64,000 nucleotides of DNA from Niallia sp052318935 (GCA_052318935.1 JBQRKO010000020.1); one strand, 5' to 3'. Shown: positions 8,296 through 16,361, counted from the stretch's first letter. Numbers and translations: made by a program. Notes: generated by a model not told the origin, from the letters alone.

Positions 8296-9156
8296 CAATG
8301 TCATCAACTTAAGATTCCATAAAATCTTATTAGATTAAACCGTCATAAGATTGTTGTATTAAAACCAACAAATCACTTGACTTTTTAAAAACACCACAAT
8401 AATCGATTGGGATACCTTTTTTGGTATATCAACGATGTGTGGTGATTTTTTATGGAAATAAGCTTCATATTTAAAAATTCACTGGCGATACAGTTTTATC
8501 TATTGAACAGGATTTTTATGCGACAATGTTTCTCGCAAACATGGCCGCACTTGTAAAACAAGAAGCCGATGAAATAATTGCCAAAAAACAGAGGGGAAAG
8601 GAGTTGAAATATGAATATACCGCCAATCAACGACTTTTAATAGGAAAGCTGAAAGATAATTTCATTCAATTAATGCTAGAAAAAAGTGTTAGAAGACGTA
8701 ATAAGCTGTATAAAAAAATACTGAATGAAATTCAAAGGAATCGAGTTCCTATAAAACCAGGTAGGAGTTTTAAGCGTGTGAAAGGATTACGAGCTAATAG
8801 AAATGGATTGATTCAAAAGTCCGCTTTTTAAAGGTTTGATTCATGAAAATAGAATGCCAAGGGAGGGTGAAAAAAATTACATTTCATCCGCCCGGGCATC
8901 CTATTGCCTTTTTTATGATCCTATTTATGGGATACCCTTTATTTAAAAGAAATACCTCATTTGTTTGGAGAGGTGTCCGCTCGACTCCTACGGGATTAGC
9001 GAGACAGACGAGACCCCACAAGAGCAAAGCGACGAGGAGGCTCGGCGCTCGCCCCGTGGAAAGCGAGCGGTAAGCCTCGGAGAACAGAACGGAAACCCTT
9101 ACCTCCTATTTTGTTGCTTATTTTCCTGTTTTTTGAAGCTTGGATTGATGACATTG
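8296..9156 (+). mobile_element. Class D1: internally deleted IS231-like element
   Basis: Ends CAATGTCATCAACTTAAG and TTGATGACATTG resemble IS231 (IS4 family) termini. The flanking 10-mers GGGGAAGCGG (8286-8295) and GGGTAAGCGG (9157-9166) match at nine of ten positions, the duplication size and G-rich target expected of IS231. Only the C-terminal part of the transposase remains, followed by about 300 bp holding the GC-rich core. Confidence 0.85.
8478..8831 (+). pseudogene. IS4-family transposase remnant (C-terminal part)
   Basis: An open frame from FTGDTVLSIEQDF to GLIQKSAF represents only the C-terminal 115 or so residues of an IS4/IS231-type transposase. The basic segment LLLEKSVRRRNKLYKK and PGRSFKRVKG agree with the equivalent region of the copy at 63163-63671. 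The N-terminal and central catalytic portions are deleted, so the product cannot be active. A short leader matching the IS left end precedes it. The deletion joint differs from that of the 63-kb copy. Confidence 0.8.
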
Positions 9157-9223
9157 GGGTAAGCGGGGCACCATCACTCAATTTTCCCATTAAAATTGGT
9201 GAAGCTCCGATCCCTTTTCCATA

Positions 9224-9293
9224 GAAAAAGAGGGTGACTAAACGAATCCAACTTTTTTAATTAATCGTCCGACTCGTTTAGTCACCTTCTCTT
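9224..9293 (-). terminator. Terminator after coaD
   Basis: AGAGGGTGACTAAACGA pairs with TCGTTTAGTCACCTTCTCT (about 17 bp, long loop). On the minus strand it is followed by TTTTT. It lies directly downstream of the coaD stop. Confidence 0.75.
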
Positions 9294-9300
9294 TATGTAT

Positions 9301-9798
9301 TTAGTTGTCTTTGTTCAACAACGAATACTTCCTTTTTAATGCTTGCTCTACTACATTTGGCACCAATTCTGAAATATCTCCATTGTACTTGCTTACTTCT
9401 TTTACAATACTTGAACTTAAAAAAGAATATTGATTATTTGTCATAATAAAAAATGTTTCGATTTCATCACTTAACACACGGTTTACCGACGTGATCTGCA
9501 TTTCATATTCAAAATCAGAAACTGCTCTTAACCCTCGAATAATTGCATTTGCATTAATACTTTTTGCATAATCTATTAATAATCCTTCATAAGAAGTAAT
9601 CTTTACATTTGGAATATCTTTCGTTACTTCTTTAATTAATTCCAACCTTTCTTTTACCGAGAAAAAGGGCTTTTTACTTGAGTTATTCAAAACACAAATA
9701 AATACTTGATCAAAAACCTTTGCCCCTCTTTTTATAATATCGATATGACCATTTGTTATCGGGTCAAAACTCCCGGGACATACTGCAATACTTGCCAT
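9301..9798 (-). CDS. coaD: Phosphopantetheine adenylyltransferase
   Basis: A 165-residue cytosolic enzyme, the penultimate step of CoA synthesis: it transfers AMP from ATP to 4'-phosphopantetheine. The N-terminus MASIAVCPGSFDPITNGHID contains the TxGH nucleotidyltransferase motif. ISSSIVKE-type residues appear as SFLSSSIVKEVSKY (about residues 125-138), and NAIIRGLRAVSDFEYE is the conserved RGLR/DFEYE block. Length is standard. ATG 9798 is preceded by TTTGGAGGAA. It follows rsmD by 4 bp on the same strand, the usual rsmD-coaD operon, and a terminator follows. Confidence 0.97.
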   Translation of the reverse strand: MASIAVCPGSFDPITNGHIDIIKRGAKVFDQVFICVLNNSSKKPFFSVKERLELIKEVTKDIPNVKITSYEGLLIDYAKSINANAIIRGLRAVSDFEYEMQITSVNRVLSDEIETFFIMTNNQYSFLSSSIVKEVSKYNGDISELVPNVVEQALKRKYSLLNKDN

Positions 9799-9802
9799 AA
9801 AC

Positions 9803-10369
9803 TTATTCCTCCAAACCCATTGACAATGTGTAGATTGAAATTGCAATTATTCCATATTTTTCATCCTTTTTTTTACAAAGCCGACCAATTGACTCAGGTA
9901 AAATAACCTCAGAACCATGCTCACATACAATCGTACCATCTTTTTCTAATAAATTTTCTTTGTCGATCGTCGTAAGTAAACGTTCTAATTGCTGTTGTTT
10001 ATACGGGGGGTCTAAAAATATATAGTCAAAGCAGCGTTCTCTTTTTATTAATGCTTTAATCGCACGGTCCGCATCATTACGATACACTTCTGCTTTTTCT
10101 TCTAATTTACATGTTGCAAGATTGCTTTTTATAGTGGAAATTGCCTTACCCTCTCTATCAACAAATACAACATTTGATAATCCCCGGCTTAACCCTTCAA
10201 TTCCAAGTCCTCCGCTCCCTGCAAATAAGTCTAAACCAGATCCGCCATCAAAGTATGGACCAATCATATTAAAAATGGCTTCTTTTACTTTATCCGTTGT
10301 TGGTCTTGTAGAATTTCCAGGCACTGCTTTTAAAGAAATCCCTTTATTTATACCAGAAACTACTCTCAT
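9803..10369 (-). CDS. rsmD: 16S rRNA (guanine966-N2)-methyltransferase
   Basis: A 188-residue SAM-dependent methyltransferase. It begins MRVVSGINKGISLKAVPG with RPTTDKVKEAIFNMI, the RsmD signature. GLDLFAGSGGLGIEGLSRG (about residues 44-62) is the SAM-binding motif I and YIFLDPPY (about 115-122) the NPPY-type catalytic motif for exocyclic amino methylation of G966. It overlaps the ribosome binding site of coaD immediately downstream and is expected to be cotranscribed with it. Length and all key motifs are intact. Confidence 0.95.
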   Translation of the reverse strand: MRVVSGINKGISLKAVPGNSTRPTTDKVKEAIFNMIGPYFDGGSGLDLFAGSGGLGIEGLSRGLSNVVFVDREGKAISTIKSNLATCKLEEKAEVYRNDADRAIKALIKRERCFDYIFLDPPYKQQQLERLLTTIDKENLLEKDGTIVCEHGSEVILPESIGRLCKKKDEKYGIIAISIYTLSMGLEE

Positions 10370-10574
10370 CTTTTTATCACCACTAAATTCTTAATTAACT
10401 AGCCTTTTTCCTTTCCTATCCTACCATAAACAAAAAAAGGAGCCAACTTTCTTTCCCCTTTGTTAAAGAGATGTTCAAAAATTCCGGGAAAAATAGCTGT
10501 CGAATTTCTTCGTCATTTTGTTTATCCGCTCCTCTATCATTTCTTTGCAAAGGAAATAAAAATATCTATTTTAA

Positions 10575-10605
10575 TGTATAAGCGAAATAAAAGCTGGAGA
10601 TACTT
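10575..10605 (+). promoter_or_regulatory. Sigma-F/sigma-G-type promoter of csfG candidate
   Basis: TGTATA (10575-10580) and GGAGATACTT (10596-10605), with a 15-nt spacer. They match the sigma-F -35 (GTATA) and -10 (GGnnAnAnT) elements closely, and the -10 also contains GATACT as in sigma-G promoters. The position immediately before a structured RNA ending in a terminator supports the reading. Confidence 0.6.
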
Positions 10606-10610
10606 TTATT

Positions 10611-10763
10611 AACAACATCTATTCGAGGATGTTGTTGCCAACCGCGGAGAAGACTTACGTTTCCCCATAAGTTCTTCCTCCGGTTTCTCCTCTCCCTTTA
10701 CCTTCTTTCCTATAGAGGATATAGAAGGACCCTGTAAGCAAATGCTTGCAGGTTTTTTTTGTT
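10611..10763 (+). ncRNA. csfG: Candidate CsfG forespore small RNA
   Basis: Lies between rsmD (ylbH) and ylbG, the location of the sporulation-specific CsfG RNA in B. subtilis and relatives. Three successive hairpins can be drawn: CAACATC/GATGTTG; ACCGCGGAG paired with CTCCGGT around an inner GAAGACTTA/TAAGTTCTTC; and CCTTCT/AGAAGG. They are separated by pyrimidine-rich stretches such as TTTCTCCTCTCCC that could pair with ribosome binding sites. It ends with a strong intrinsic terminator. A sigma-F/G-like promoter precedes it. The region is preserved here although other gaps nearby are full of repeats. Assignment rests on synteny and structure, not on an alignment. Confidence 0.68.
10731..10761 (+). 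terminator. Terminator of csfG candidate
   Basis: CCTGTAAGCA and TGCTTGCAGG pair around a 2-nt AA gap and are followed by eight T residues on the plus strand. Confidence 0.85.
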
Positions 10764-10791
10764 ATAAAAAAAAGCCGGATTAGCTCCAGCA

Positions 10792-11067
10792 TTATATTCC
10801 CATCTTATAATCATATTCCTTTGCTTTATCCGGCTTTGAATTTTCAAACTCCAATTTCAGGAAAGGCTTATAGGACGGTTCTACTTTTTTGACGTAAGAA
10901 TATGTACTTAGTTTTTCCATAACCTGATCTACATCCTCTTGATTTGTATACAACACGACGTATTTTAATCTTTTCGATATATAATGTACATTGCCAAATC
11001 TTCTTAACATTTTCGTTTGCTTTAAGGAATACATCCAAACGATAATACCTTGCCGTTGCCCTAACAT
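10792..11067 (-). CDS. ylbG: UPF0298 protein YlbG
   Basis: A 91-residue small cytosolic protein that matches the YlbG/UPF0298 family. It begins MLGQRQGIIVWMYSLKQTKM, has LRRFGNVHYISKRLKYVVLY in the middle and a KKVEPSYKP motif. Its function is unknown. It is on the opposite strand to the csfG candidate, and the two are convergent, with about 30 bp between the sRNA terminator and the ylbG stop. The ATG is the first in frame after AAGGGGTTAGAGC. Confidence 0.9.
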   Translation of the reverse strand: MLGQRQGIIVWMYSLKQTKMLRRFGNVHYISKRLKYVVLYTNQEDVDQVMEKLSTYSYVKKVEPSYKPFLKLEFENSKPDKAKEYDYKMGI

Positions 11068-11187
11068 GCTCTAACCCCTTTTTTAATCCATTATTTTTGA
11101 TTCTAGCATAAAAAAACTTTTCTTATCGAACATAAAATATATCAGGCAGTCTTCTACATGCTTCGTGTTCCTTTTGTTTTTTACTTA

Positions 11188-11701
11188 GGCTCTTTTCGTA
11201 TAGATTGTTGTTATTTAACCCGCATCCTGAATACACTTCGCTTTCCGCGGACGAGTGCCGAGCCTCCTCGTCGCTATGCTGAGGCCACTGAAAAAGTGAA
11301 TGCTATAAAATATAGGTAGCGACAATCCAAGCAACGCAGAGGTGTTCGGTTTTCCGAGGCTTACCACACGCTTTCCGCGGGGCGAGCGCCGAGCCGCTTC
11401 GTCGCTACGCTCCTGCAGGGTCTCGCCTGTCTCGCTAATCCCGCAGGAGTCGTGCGGACGCCTCTCCTAACCAAAATGATGGTCGTTTTCAAACTCTCTA
11501 TACCATTTTCACCCTAATAAATTTAAGTATTCCACCTATAATTTATCTAATAAAACACTTTTTCAGTGCCGTCGCTATGCTCCTGTGGGGTCTCGTCTTT
11601 CTCGCTTTTCTAAGCAGGAGTCTACGTGTATTCAGGCTGCTCAGTGCTTCAACTATGTTTATTATTTTATTCAAAAAACAACAAACTTTTAGAAAACAGC
11701 C
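11188..11701. mobile_element. Class A1 MITE interrupted by class B element
   Basis: Starts GGCTCTTTTCGTATAGATTG and ends TTTTAGAAAACAGCC. Perfect 8-bp duplication TTTACTTA at 11180-11187 and 11702-11709. The insides are the GC-rich core flanked by inverted TGAATACAC / GTGTATTCA arms. The core is split by a 289-bp insertion at 11281-11569. No ORF of its own. Confidence 0.88.
11281..11569. mobile_element. Class B element nested in class A1
   Basis: Begins GAGGCCACTGAAAAAGTG and ends CACTTTTTCAGTGC. The host 12-mer CGTCGCTATGCT is present on both sides (11269-11280 and 11570-11581). It has its own complete core. The insertion point in the host core equals that of the class B copy at 6414-6707. 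Confidence 0.8.
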
Positions 11702-11764
11702 TTTACTTATCACTATGGCAGCTTATTCTTAAAAATGCGGTTTTTGATTAGGATATAAACATTT

Positions 11765-12007
11765 TCACATAATAAAATTCAGTAGTGCCAACAAAATAAA
11801 TGTTAGGATTACAGAACCAAAAATAAAATAACCTATATATTTAATCCCTCTAGGCAAAGATTTTACATTTATACTTTTTGGTTTAACTCCACCTTCCAAA
11901 TAATTAAATTGTTCGATATCTGAAGGAATGAATACTTTATTTTCATTGGTGTTATTAAATTCCTCACTATATTGTGTTTCATGCACTTTTTTCAAAATAC
12001 ACACCAA
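11765..12007 (-). CDS. Small hypothetical protein with C-terminal membrane anchor
   Basis: I do not recognise this 80-residue protein. The first 50 residues are hydrophilic (HETQYSEEFNNTNENK), followed by a basic stretch (KPKSINVKSLPRGIKY) and a single C-terminal membrane helix IGYFIFGSVILTFILLALL. That layout fits a tail-anchored membrane protein. The start is uncertain: TTG at 12007, or an internal TTG or GTG a few codons later, and the ribosome site is weak (GAAAGTTGGTG). It sits between repeat A1 and ylbF on the same strand as its neighbours. It may be real but lineage specific. Confidence 0.45.
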   Translation of the reverse strand: MVCILKKVHETQYSEEFNNTNENKVFIPSDIEQFNYLEGGVKPKSINVKSLPRGIKYIGYFIFGSVILTFILLALLNFIM

Positions 12008-12224
12008 CTTTCATTTGTTTAAAACAATATCATCCTATTTCATAGCTTTTTTATATTCTTGATTCCATTCTTTTCGATTATTTTCCCAACCTATAAGGAA
12101 AATGTCAAATTGTTTATTAAATTTTTCTTGCAAAGAGAAAGTAATTAATTCTAAAATAACCATTATGTATAATTGGAAAAGTTGAATCTTCCATCAAAAG
12201 AAGCTACTCCCTTTAAGAGTGAGA

Positions 12225-12263
12225 TAAAAAAAGGCGACGACAGCCAATTAATATGCTTTCGCC
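12225..12263 (-). terminator. Candidate terminator after ylbF
   Basis: GGCGA and TCGCC with partial pairing in between. On the minus strand this is followed by seven T residues. It lies just after the ylbF stop at 12277. Confidence 0.5.
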
Positions 12264-12276
12264 ACCATCTTTTATT

Positions 12277-12726
12277 TTAGGCAGAACAACTGCAGCCGCC
12301 GCCGCTTCCACATCCACCAGAACTACATCCGGAAAGCTCGTCAAAAAATGGATTTCCTGTTGGAACTTTAATAAATTCCGAAACAGAGCGCCCAATAATG
12401 ACACTTACTTCATCCAGCAGCTTTTGCAAATTATTTTCTGCTATTTTAAATGCAGCAACATGTGTATCTAAGTCCATGTCTCGTTTTAGTTGTCTAATTT
12501 CTATCATCACTTTTTTATATTCAGGATGGTATTTCCCAAAACGCTGGACTTCCTCATATTGCCCTTTCATTTTATTAAAAGCAAATATTTTTTGCTGTGT
12601 CTCTTTGTTTGTATTTAAATTGGACAAACAAATACGATATTGTTCTGCAACATCTGATTCTAATATCATGTCAGCAATCGCTTCTGCCTCTTCTACCATC
12701 AGCATTATTTCAGTTGTAGCAAGCAC
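12277..12726 (-). CDS. ylbF: YlbF/YmcA family regulator (Y-complex subunit YlbF)
   Basis: A 149-residue helical protein (residues 10-115, with MLATTEIMLMVEEAEAIADM at the start and an RFGKYHPEYKKV segment) with a flexible Cys/Gly-rich tail CSSGGCGSGGGCSCSA. In B. subtilis YlbF forms the Y-complex with YmcA and YaaT, which carries iron-sulfur clusters, acts with RNase Y in mRNA maturation, and affects competence, sporulation and biofilm formation. Four tail cysteines fit a cluster-binding role. Length equals the B. subtilis protein. A candidate terminator follows at 12225-12263. Confidence 0.92.
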   Translation of the reverse strand: MLATTEIMLMVEEAEAIADMILESDVAEQYRICLSNLNTNKETQQKIFAFNKMKGQYEEVQRFGKYHPEYKKVMIEIRQLKRDMDLDTHVAAFKIAENNLQKLLDEVSVIIGRSVSEFIKVPTGNPFFDELSGCSSGGCGSGGGCSCSA

Positions 12727-12794
12727 GTATTCGTCACCTCCACCTTCATTTTACTTGAAAAGGCTTGGAAAGAAAAGGCTTGTATTTCGAATCT

Positions 12795-13217
12795 TTATGA
12801 AATAACCACTGTAAATTCTTGTCCTAAATGATATGATTCATTTGCTTCATTAACAAGCTCAAGTGAAATTTTATGTTTTCCTGCTTTTAAATTACGCACC
12901 ACAAATGCTGCTGTATTGTATTCAGCTACTAATAAATCATCCACTTTCAAAACAATTTTCGCCTGGTTTTTTCCACTGTTTTCACGAAAGGATACAGAAC
13001 TAACTTTACAATCGATATAAACTGCGTTTCCTTTTACAAAATGTTGAACAGAAATTCCTTTATATGAGGAAGCTGGGGATGCTTGTACATGCTGCAATCG
13101 CATCAACTGCTGAATCATCCCCTCTTTTTTTGGTTTTACTTCCGGATCTGGAACATCATCCCGACATGCAGATAAAAGAAGCATAACAGGAATACAATAA
13201 AACAGTAATTTTTTCAA
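12795..13217 (-). CDS. Putative lipoprotein, unknown function
   Basis: A 140-residue protein with a signal peptide MKKLLFYCIPVMLLLSACRDD. The lipobox LLSAC implies diacylglyceryl modification and membrane anchoring outside the cell. The mature part looks beta-rich: it ends FVVRNLKAGKHKISLELVNE, a form typical of Ig-like or carbohydrate-binding-like folds. I do not recognise the family. TTG at 13217 is preferred to the GTG at 13226, since AGGAG lies 8 nt before the TTG and touches the GTG. It sits between ylbE and ylbF, on the same strand. Confidence 0.7.
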   Translation of the reverse strand: MKKLLFYCIPVMLLLSACRDDVPDPEVKPKKEGMIQQLMRLQHVQASPASSYKGISVQHFVKGNAVYIDCKVSSVSFRENSGKNQAKIVLKVDDLLVAEYNTAAFVVRNLKAGKHKISLELVNEANESYHLGQEFTVVIS

Positions 13218-13294
13218 TAAAAACACTCCTGAACATTTTTTCTTAGTATTCGCTGTTGTGCTTCTTTTTACGCAATAATGAACGATTTATTTAG

Positions 13295-13374
13295 AGGATG
13301 TTCAAAAAAGCACCAAATGATAAGCATCGAATCTCTTCGTTGGCTTGCTTCTAATTTATTACCTTTTTGAACAC
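13295..13374. repeat. Class F short repeat, copy 1
   Basis: About 80 bp with ends GTTCAAAAAAG and CTTTTTGAAC in inverted orientation. It nearly repeats at 33213-33292, sharing CACCAAATGATAAGC and CTCTTCGTTGGCTTGCTTC. No coding potential. Confidence 0.75.
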
Positions 13375-13406
13375 TAATTTTTATCGATTTTGCTTTTGAA
13401 ACATTT

Positions 13407-13646
13407 TTAAGAGGACGAATTCATTGCTTGAAACATGCTTATCATCATGGATGCCATCTGTACTCCATTTGAAAACTTCTCTACATGGTGAGGAATTGTT
13501 TTTTTATAATATTGTAAGGAAGCAACTTCAAATGATTGCCATTCATTTGGATTCCTATTTAATTCACGATACCATTGGGGCTGTTCTCGAATAAATTGTT
13601 GCAATTCTTGATTTTGGGAAATATATTCTTTTATAGAGCGCCTCAT
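13407..13646 (-). CDS. ylbE: YlbE-like protein
   Basis: A 79-residue protein beginning MRRSIKEYISQNQELQQFIREQPQWYRELNRNP in outline. The QPxWYRxLxRNP segment followed by FEVASLQYYKKTIPHHVEKF is characteristic of the YlbE family in spore formers. Function unknown. It lies 15 bp after ylbD on the same strand with AAGGAGTTTT before the ATG, so ylbD-ylbE form an operon. The C-terminal MASMMISMFQAMNSSS is methionine-rich. Confidence 0.85.
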   Translation of the reverse strand: MRRSIKEYISQNQELQQFIREQPQWYRELNRNPNEWQSFEVASLQYYKKTIPHHVEKFSNGVQMASMMISMFQAMNSSS

Positions 13647-13661
13647 AGTAAAACTCCTTCC

Positions 13662-14084
13662 TTAATCTTTACGAAATGAAAAAGGTCCTGTTGGTTGTTT
13701 CTGCCCGCTGTTTTTGGTTGCATTTGTACTTGCAGCACTACCAGGAGCTAATTGAGAAATCACTCCTTGAATAGTTCCTAGTGCTTGACTTAAATTAGCT
13801 ATATATCCTTGTAGCTGGTTTTGATCCATGTTTTTTAGTGAATTCATAACAGATGACATCGACATCGTTTTATTCGAGTTATCTGCATCCGTAGGTTGAT
13901 CTGTTGAAGTTTTGCTATCACGAAAATTATCCCACCGAGCATCTTCTTCTCCTAATAAGTACCAGTCTTCATATAATTCCTGCCAAGTGGCTTTTCCGCT
14001 TCTTACTTCTTGAATAATTTTCGGATTGCCTTTCACAAAAGTTTTAAACGCTTCTACAGATGGATGAATTTTTTTCTTTTCCAT
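13662..14084 (-). CDS. ylbD: Putative spore coat protein YlbD
   Basis: A 140-residue protein starting MEKKKIHPSVEAFKTFVKGN. It has the conserved WQELYEDWYLLGEEDARW motif (about residues 28-45) of the YlbD family. YlbD is found with the spore coat in B. subtilis. The middle contains a low-complexity Asp/Ser/Met stretch, then NLSQALGTIQGVISQLAP. SD AGAGGTGA precedes the ATG. Followed at once by ylbE. Upstream lies a class A repeat, so the promoter must fall in the roughly 146-bp gap to the repeat at 14231. Confidence 0.87.
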   Translation of the reverse strand: MEKKKIHPSVEAFKTFVKGNPKIIQEVRSGKATWQELYEDWYLLGEEDARWDNFRDSKTSTDQPTDADNSNKTMSMSSVMNSLKNMDQNQLQGYIANLSQALGTIQGVISQLAPGSAASTNATKNSGQKQPTGPFSFRKD

Positions 14085-14230
14085 TTATGTTCACCTCTAT
14101 TTGTTACAGCTGCCTATACTACTATATGACACTATAGTTAAAAATGTGTATTGTGTATTCTATTCATATCCTCTGCCATTTTATACACAGCAGCTCATAT
14201 GGAAACTCGTCCATCTCAATCATTATAAAA

Positions 14231-14442
14231 GGCTCTTTTCGTATAGATTGTTGTTATTTTACCCCGCAGCCTGAAAACACTTCGCTTTCCGCGGACGAGC
14301 GCCGAGCCGCATCAATGCTATGCTCCTGTGGGGTCTCGTCTTTCTCGCTTTTTCCGCAGGAGTCTACGTGTATTCAGGCTGTTCAGTGCTTTAGCCATAT
14401 TTATTATTTTATTCAAAAACAACAAACTTTTAGAAAACAGCC
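14231..14442. mobile_element. Class A2 MITE
   Basis: GGCTCTTTTCGTATAGATTG at the left end and TTTTAGAAAACAGCC at the right. A perfect 8-bp duplication TTATAAAA lies at 14223-14230 and 14443-14450. The centre is a GC-rich core between CTGAAAACACTTCG and ACGTGTATTCAGG arms. Non-coding. Confidence 0.88.
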
Positions 14443-14462
14443 TTATAAAAAGAAATAAGAAC

Positions 14463-14512
14463 AGATTCTAACCTAAATAAAGGCGACACTCCGACCTCTT
14501 TTCCATAAAAAA
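14463..14512 (+). repeat. Class E repeat fragment
   Basis: CAGATTCTAACCTAAATAAA followed by GGCGACACTCCGACCTC and TTTTCCATA. It has the same start and end motifs as the class E copies at 8262/9229 and 26.7 kb, but with the middle deleted. It lies next to class A2. No gene in the remaining gap to 14604. Confidence 0.5.
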
Positions 14513-14604
14513 ACTGCCCTAAATATTTAACCCTTATTCCTTGTTTTCAAGAACTATTGCATTCTCTCAAACAATCGATTAGGTGTAAACTTAAGACAGC
14601 TTTT

Positions 14605-15666
14605 CTACCATTTCTCTATAAAATTTTGCGTGTAATATTTTTTATATACTCCTACTCCCAAATGTGTAAAATCTTTATTCAACAAACAGTCCCGATGACC
14701 TTTGCTGTTCAACCAACCTTCTATTACCGCACCTGCATCTGTATAGCCTGCTGCAATGTTTTCACCAGCAACCTGATAAAACACATCGCCTTTTTTTAAC
14801 CTTGCTTCTAAGTCACCATATTTTTCAGAGGTATGAGAAAAAGTTTTTGTTTCAAACATATCTATACTATGCCCGAGCGCCACTTTTGCTGTTGACTTGT
14901 CCCATTGAACTTCGTTTAATTTAAATCGTTTACGCAGAACATTTGTCATATCTAAAATTTGCTGTTCGTTTCCTTTTTCAACCGCTTCAACATCTTCTAC
15001 TGCTGAAGCTGTTTCAACTAATTCCCCTCTGTACACTAGTTCATATGGCCGAAGCTGTAATAATGTTTTCGCATCCATATACCTTACACTTGATAATGTT
15101 CCTGTAAATTTATCAAAATAAAATTGTGCATAAAAATCACCTATACGAATAAGCGGACGATTGTTTATTTCGTCTTCAGATAGTTCAAAGCGATAAGAAG
15201 AGCCTTCATAATTTAAGCTAATATTTGTTTCAATCGGCGTTTTTGTATAAATATCGCCTACTTCTTGTCCAATTTTATATGGGGAAATATTAACATTTTC
15301 ACCGATAGCATAGATCGTAACAACTTTTTGATCATGTACGCCAACTTGAAAATATTCGCTATCCTTTTTATTATAAATCCACCAGTCATAATCATAAGAA
15401 GAGGGATCTATCCTCGTGGGCTTTCCGTATTCTTTTTCTAGTTTTTTTACATTCTTACCGAGCAAGCTTCCTAAACCTTCTGCCGGTACCGGTAGGCTTT
15501 TATTCACACTGGCAGATTTTTCAGCAAGCGTAGTACTTTCTTTTGCGAGATTTTTTCCATCTCTTATGAGTACATCTGCATTTTCATTTTTATCTGTTAT
15601 ATTCAAATAAAAACCAACAGCAATTAATATAGAAATAATAACTAATATTCTAATAAAAGTTTTCAG
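14605..15666 (-). CDS. ylbC: YlbC: membrane-anchored CAP (SCP/PR-1) domain protein
   Basis: A secreted or membrane-anchored protein of about 353 residues. Residues 30-200 form the CAP-associated N-terminal domain (two LGSLLGKNVKKLEKEYGKPTR-like repeats), and the C-terminal CAP domain has MTNVLRKRFKLNEVQWD, LGHSIDMF, FSHTSEKYGDLEARL and GENIAAGYTDAGAVIEGWL. Function of YlbC is unknown. The reading frame continues upstream of the TTG at 15606 into a signal anchor KTFIRILVIISILIAVGFYL. The only start-like codon giving this anchor is CTG at 15666, with GAGGAGG 7 nt before it. I favour CTG, but TTG 15606 is possible. Confidence 0.82.
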   Translation of the reverse strand: MKTFIRILVIISILIAVGFYLNITDKNENADVLIRDGKNLAKESTTLAEKSASVNKSLPVPAEGLGSLLGKNVKKLEKEYGKPTRIDPSSYDYDWWIYNKKDSEYFQVGVHDQKVVTIYAIGENVNISPYKIGQEVGDIYTKTPIETNISLNYEGSSYRFELSEDEINNRPLIRIGDFYAQFYFDKFTGTLSSVRYMDAKTLLQLRPYELVYRGELVETASAVEDVEAVEKGNEQQILDMTNVLRKRFKLNEVQWDKSTAKVALGHSIDMFETKTFSHTSEKYGDLEARLKKGDVFYQVAGENIAAGYTDAGAVIEGWLNSKGHRDCLLNKDFTHLGVGVYKKYYTQNFIEKW

Positions 15667-15774
15667 AGGCTATCCTCCTCTCTCGTATTATCTCTACTAT
15701 TATATGTTCATTATAGACTATTTAGTATAACGTTCTAGAAAATTATTTTTAGTAGTGGATAAGAGCATAATGAC

Positions 15775-16242
15775 TTAAAAACCTAAAATAGCTTTTATGA
15801 CAGATGTTGTTTCTCCCCCACGATAAATTACATATAATAATAAATAGACAGCAACACCTGTTATAGCAGTAAAAAACCAGATAATACTCGTAATTGGTCC
15901 AAGTTTGCGATGCTTTGCATACTGTTTTTTATACCCGGTTATTAACATAATAATCCCTAGCACCGCTCCAATAGTTGCCAGGTTAATATGAAATATAAGA
16001 AAAATCGTATAATATATTTTTATATCATCTGGACCGCCAAATGACGTGTTGCCGATAAATATAGTTCTGGATGCATAAATGATAAAAAAGATGACTGCAA
16101 ATATCGCTGCAAACATCATGACTTTTTGATGTGCTTGTATTTTCTTTTTTAAGATTAAATTCCAACCAATTGCGACAAAAACTGCGCTTAACACGATAAA
16201 AAACGTACTGATGGTTGGTAAAATTGGCAGTGAAAATTCCAT
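15775..16242 (-). CDS. ctaM: DUF420 family membrane protein (CtaM/YozB-like)
   Basis: A 155-residue protein with five hydrophobic segments (LPTISTFFIVLSAVFVAIG, FAAIFAVIFFIIYAS, FLIFHINLATIGAVLGIIM, SIIWFFTAITGVAVYLLL). Two membrane histidines (HQK and FHINL) fit the DUF420 family. The family member CtaM is needed for assembly of heme-copper oxidases in other Firmicutes. M3 (16242) is preferred since GAGAGG lies 8 nt before it. It is normally beside ctaG at the end of the cta operon; here ctaB is the nearest cta gene and ctaC to ctaG are absent between them. Confidence 0.8.
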   Translation of the reverse strand: MEFSLPILPTISTFFIVLSAVFVAIGWNLILKKKIQAHQKVMMFAAIFAVIFFIIYASRTIFIGNTSFGGPDDIKIYYTIFLIFHINLATIGAVLGIIMLITGYKKQYAKHRKLGPITSIIWFFTAITGVAVYLLLYVIYRGGETTSVIKAILGF

Positions 16243-16361
16243 AAACATAACCTCTCAACATTTAATAATTTAATAAGTGAACTTCCTTATATAGAATAAA
16301 CTTTCATCCACTTGGAATAATAATAGTGAGCTTACCATTCTCTCCCTTTATAAAGTGTTTT

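Noticed and set aside
8965..9162. Recurring ORF (MERCPLDSYGIS...) in class D elements, also at 26264-26572 and 62802-63029
   Set aside because: It exists because the same GC-rich core is repeated. It lacks a ribosome site, runs through inverted repeats, and its ends differ between copies.
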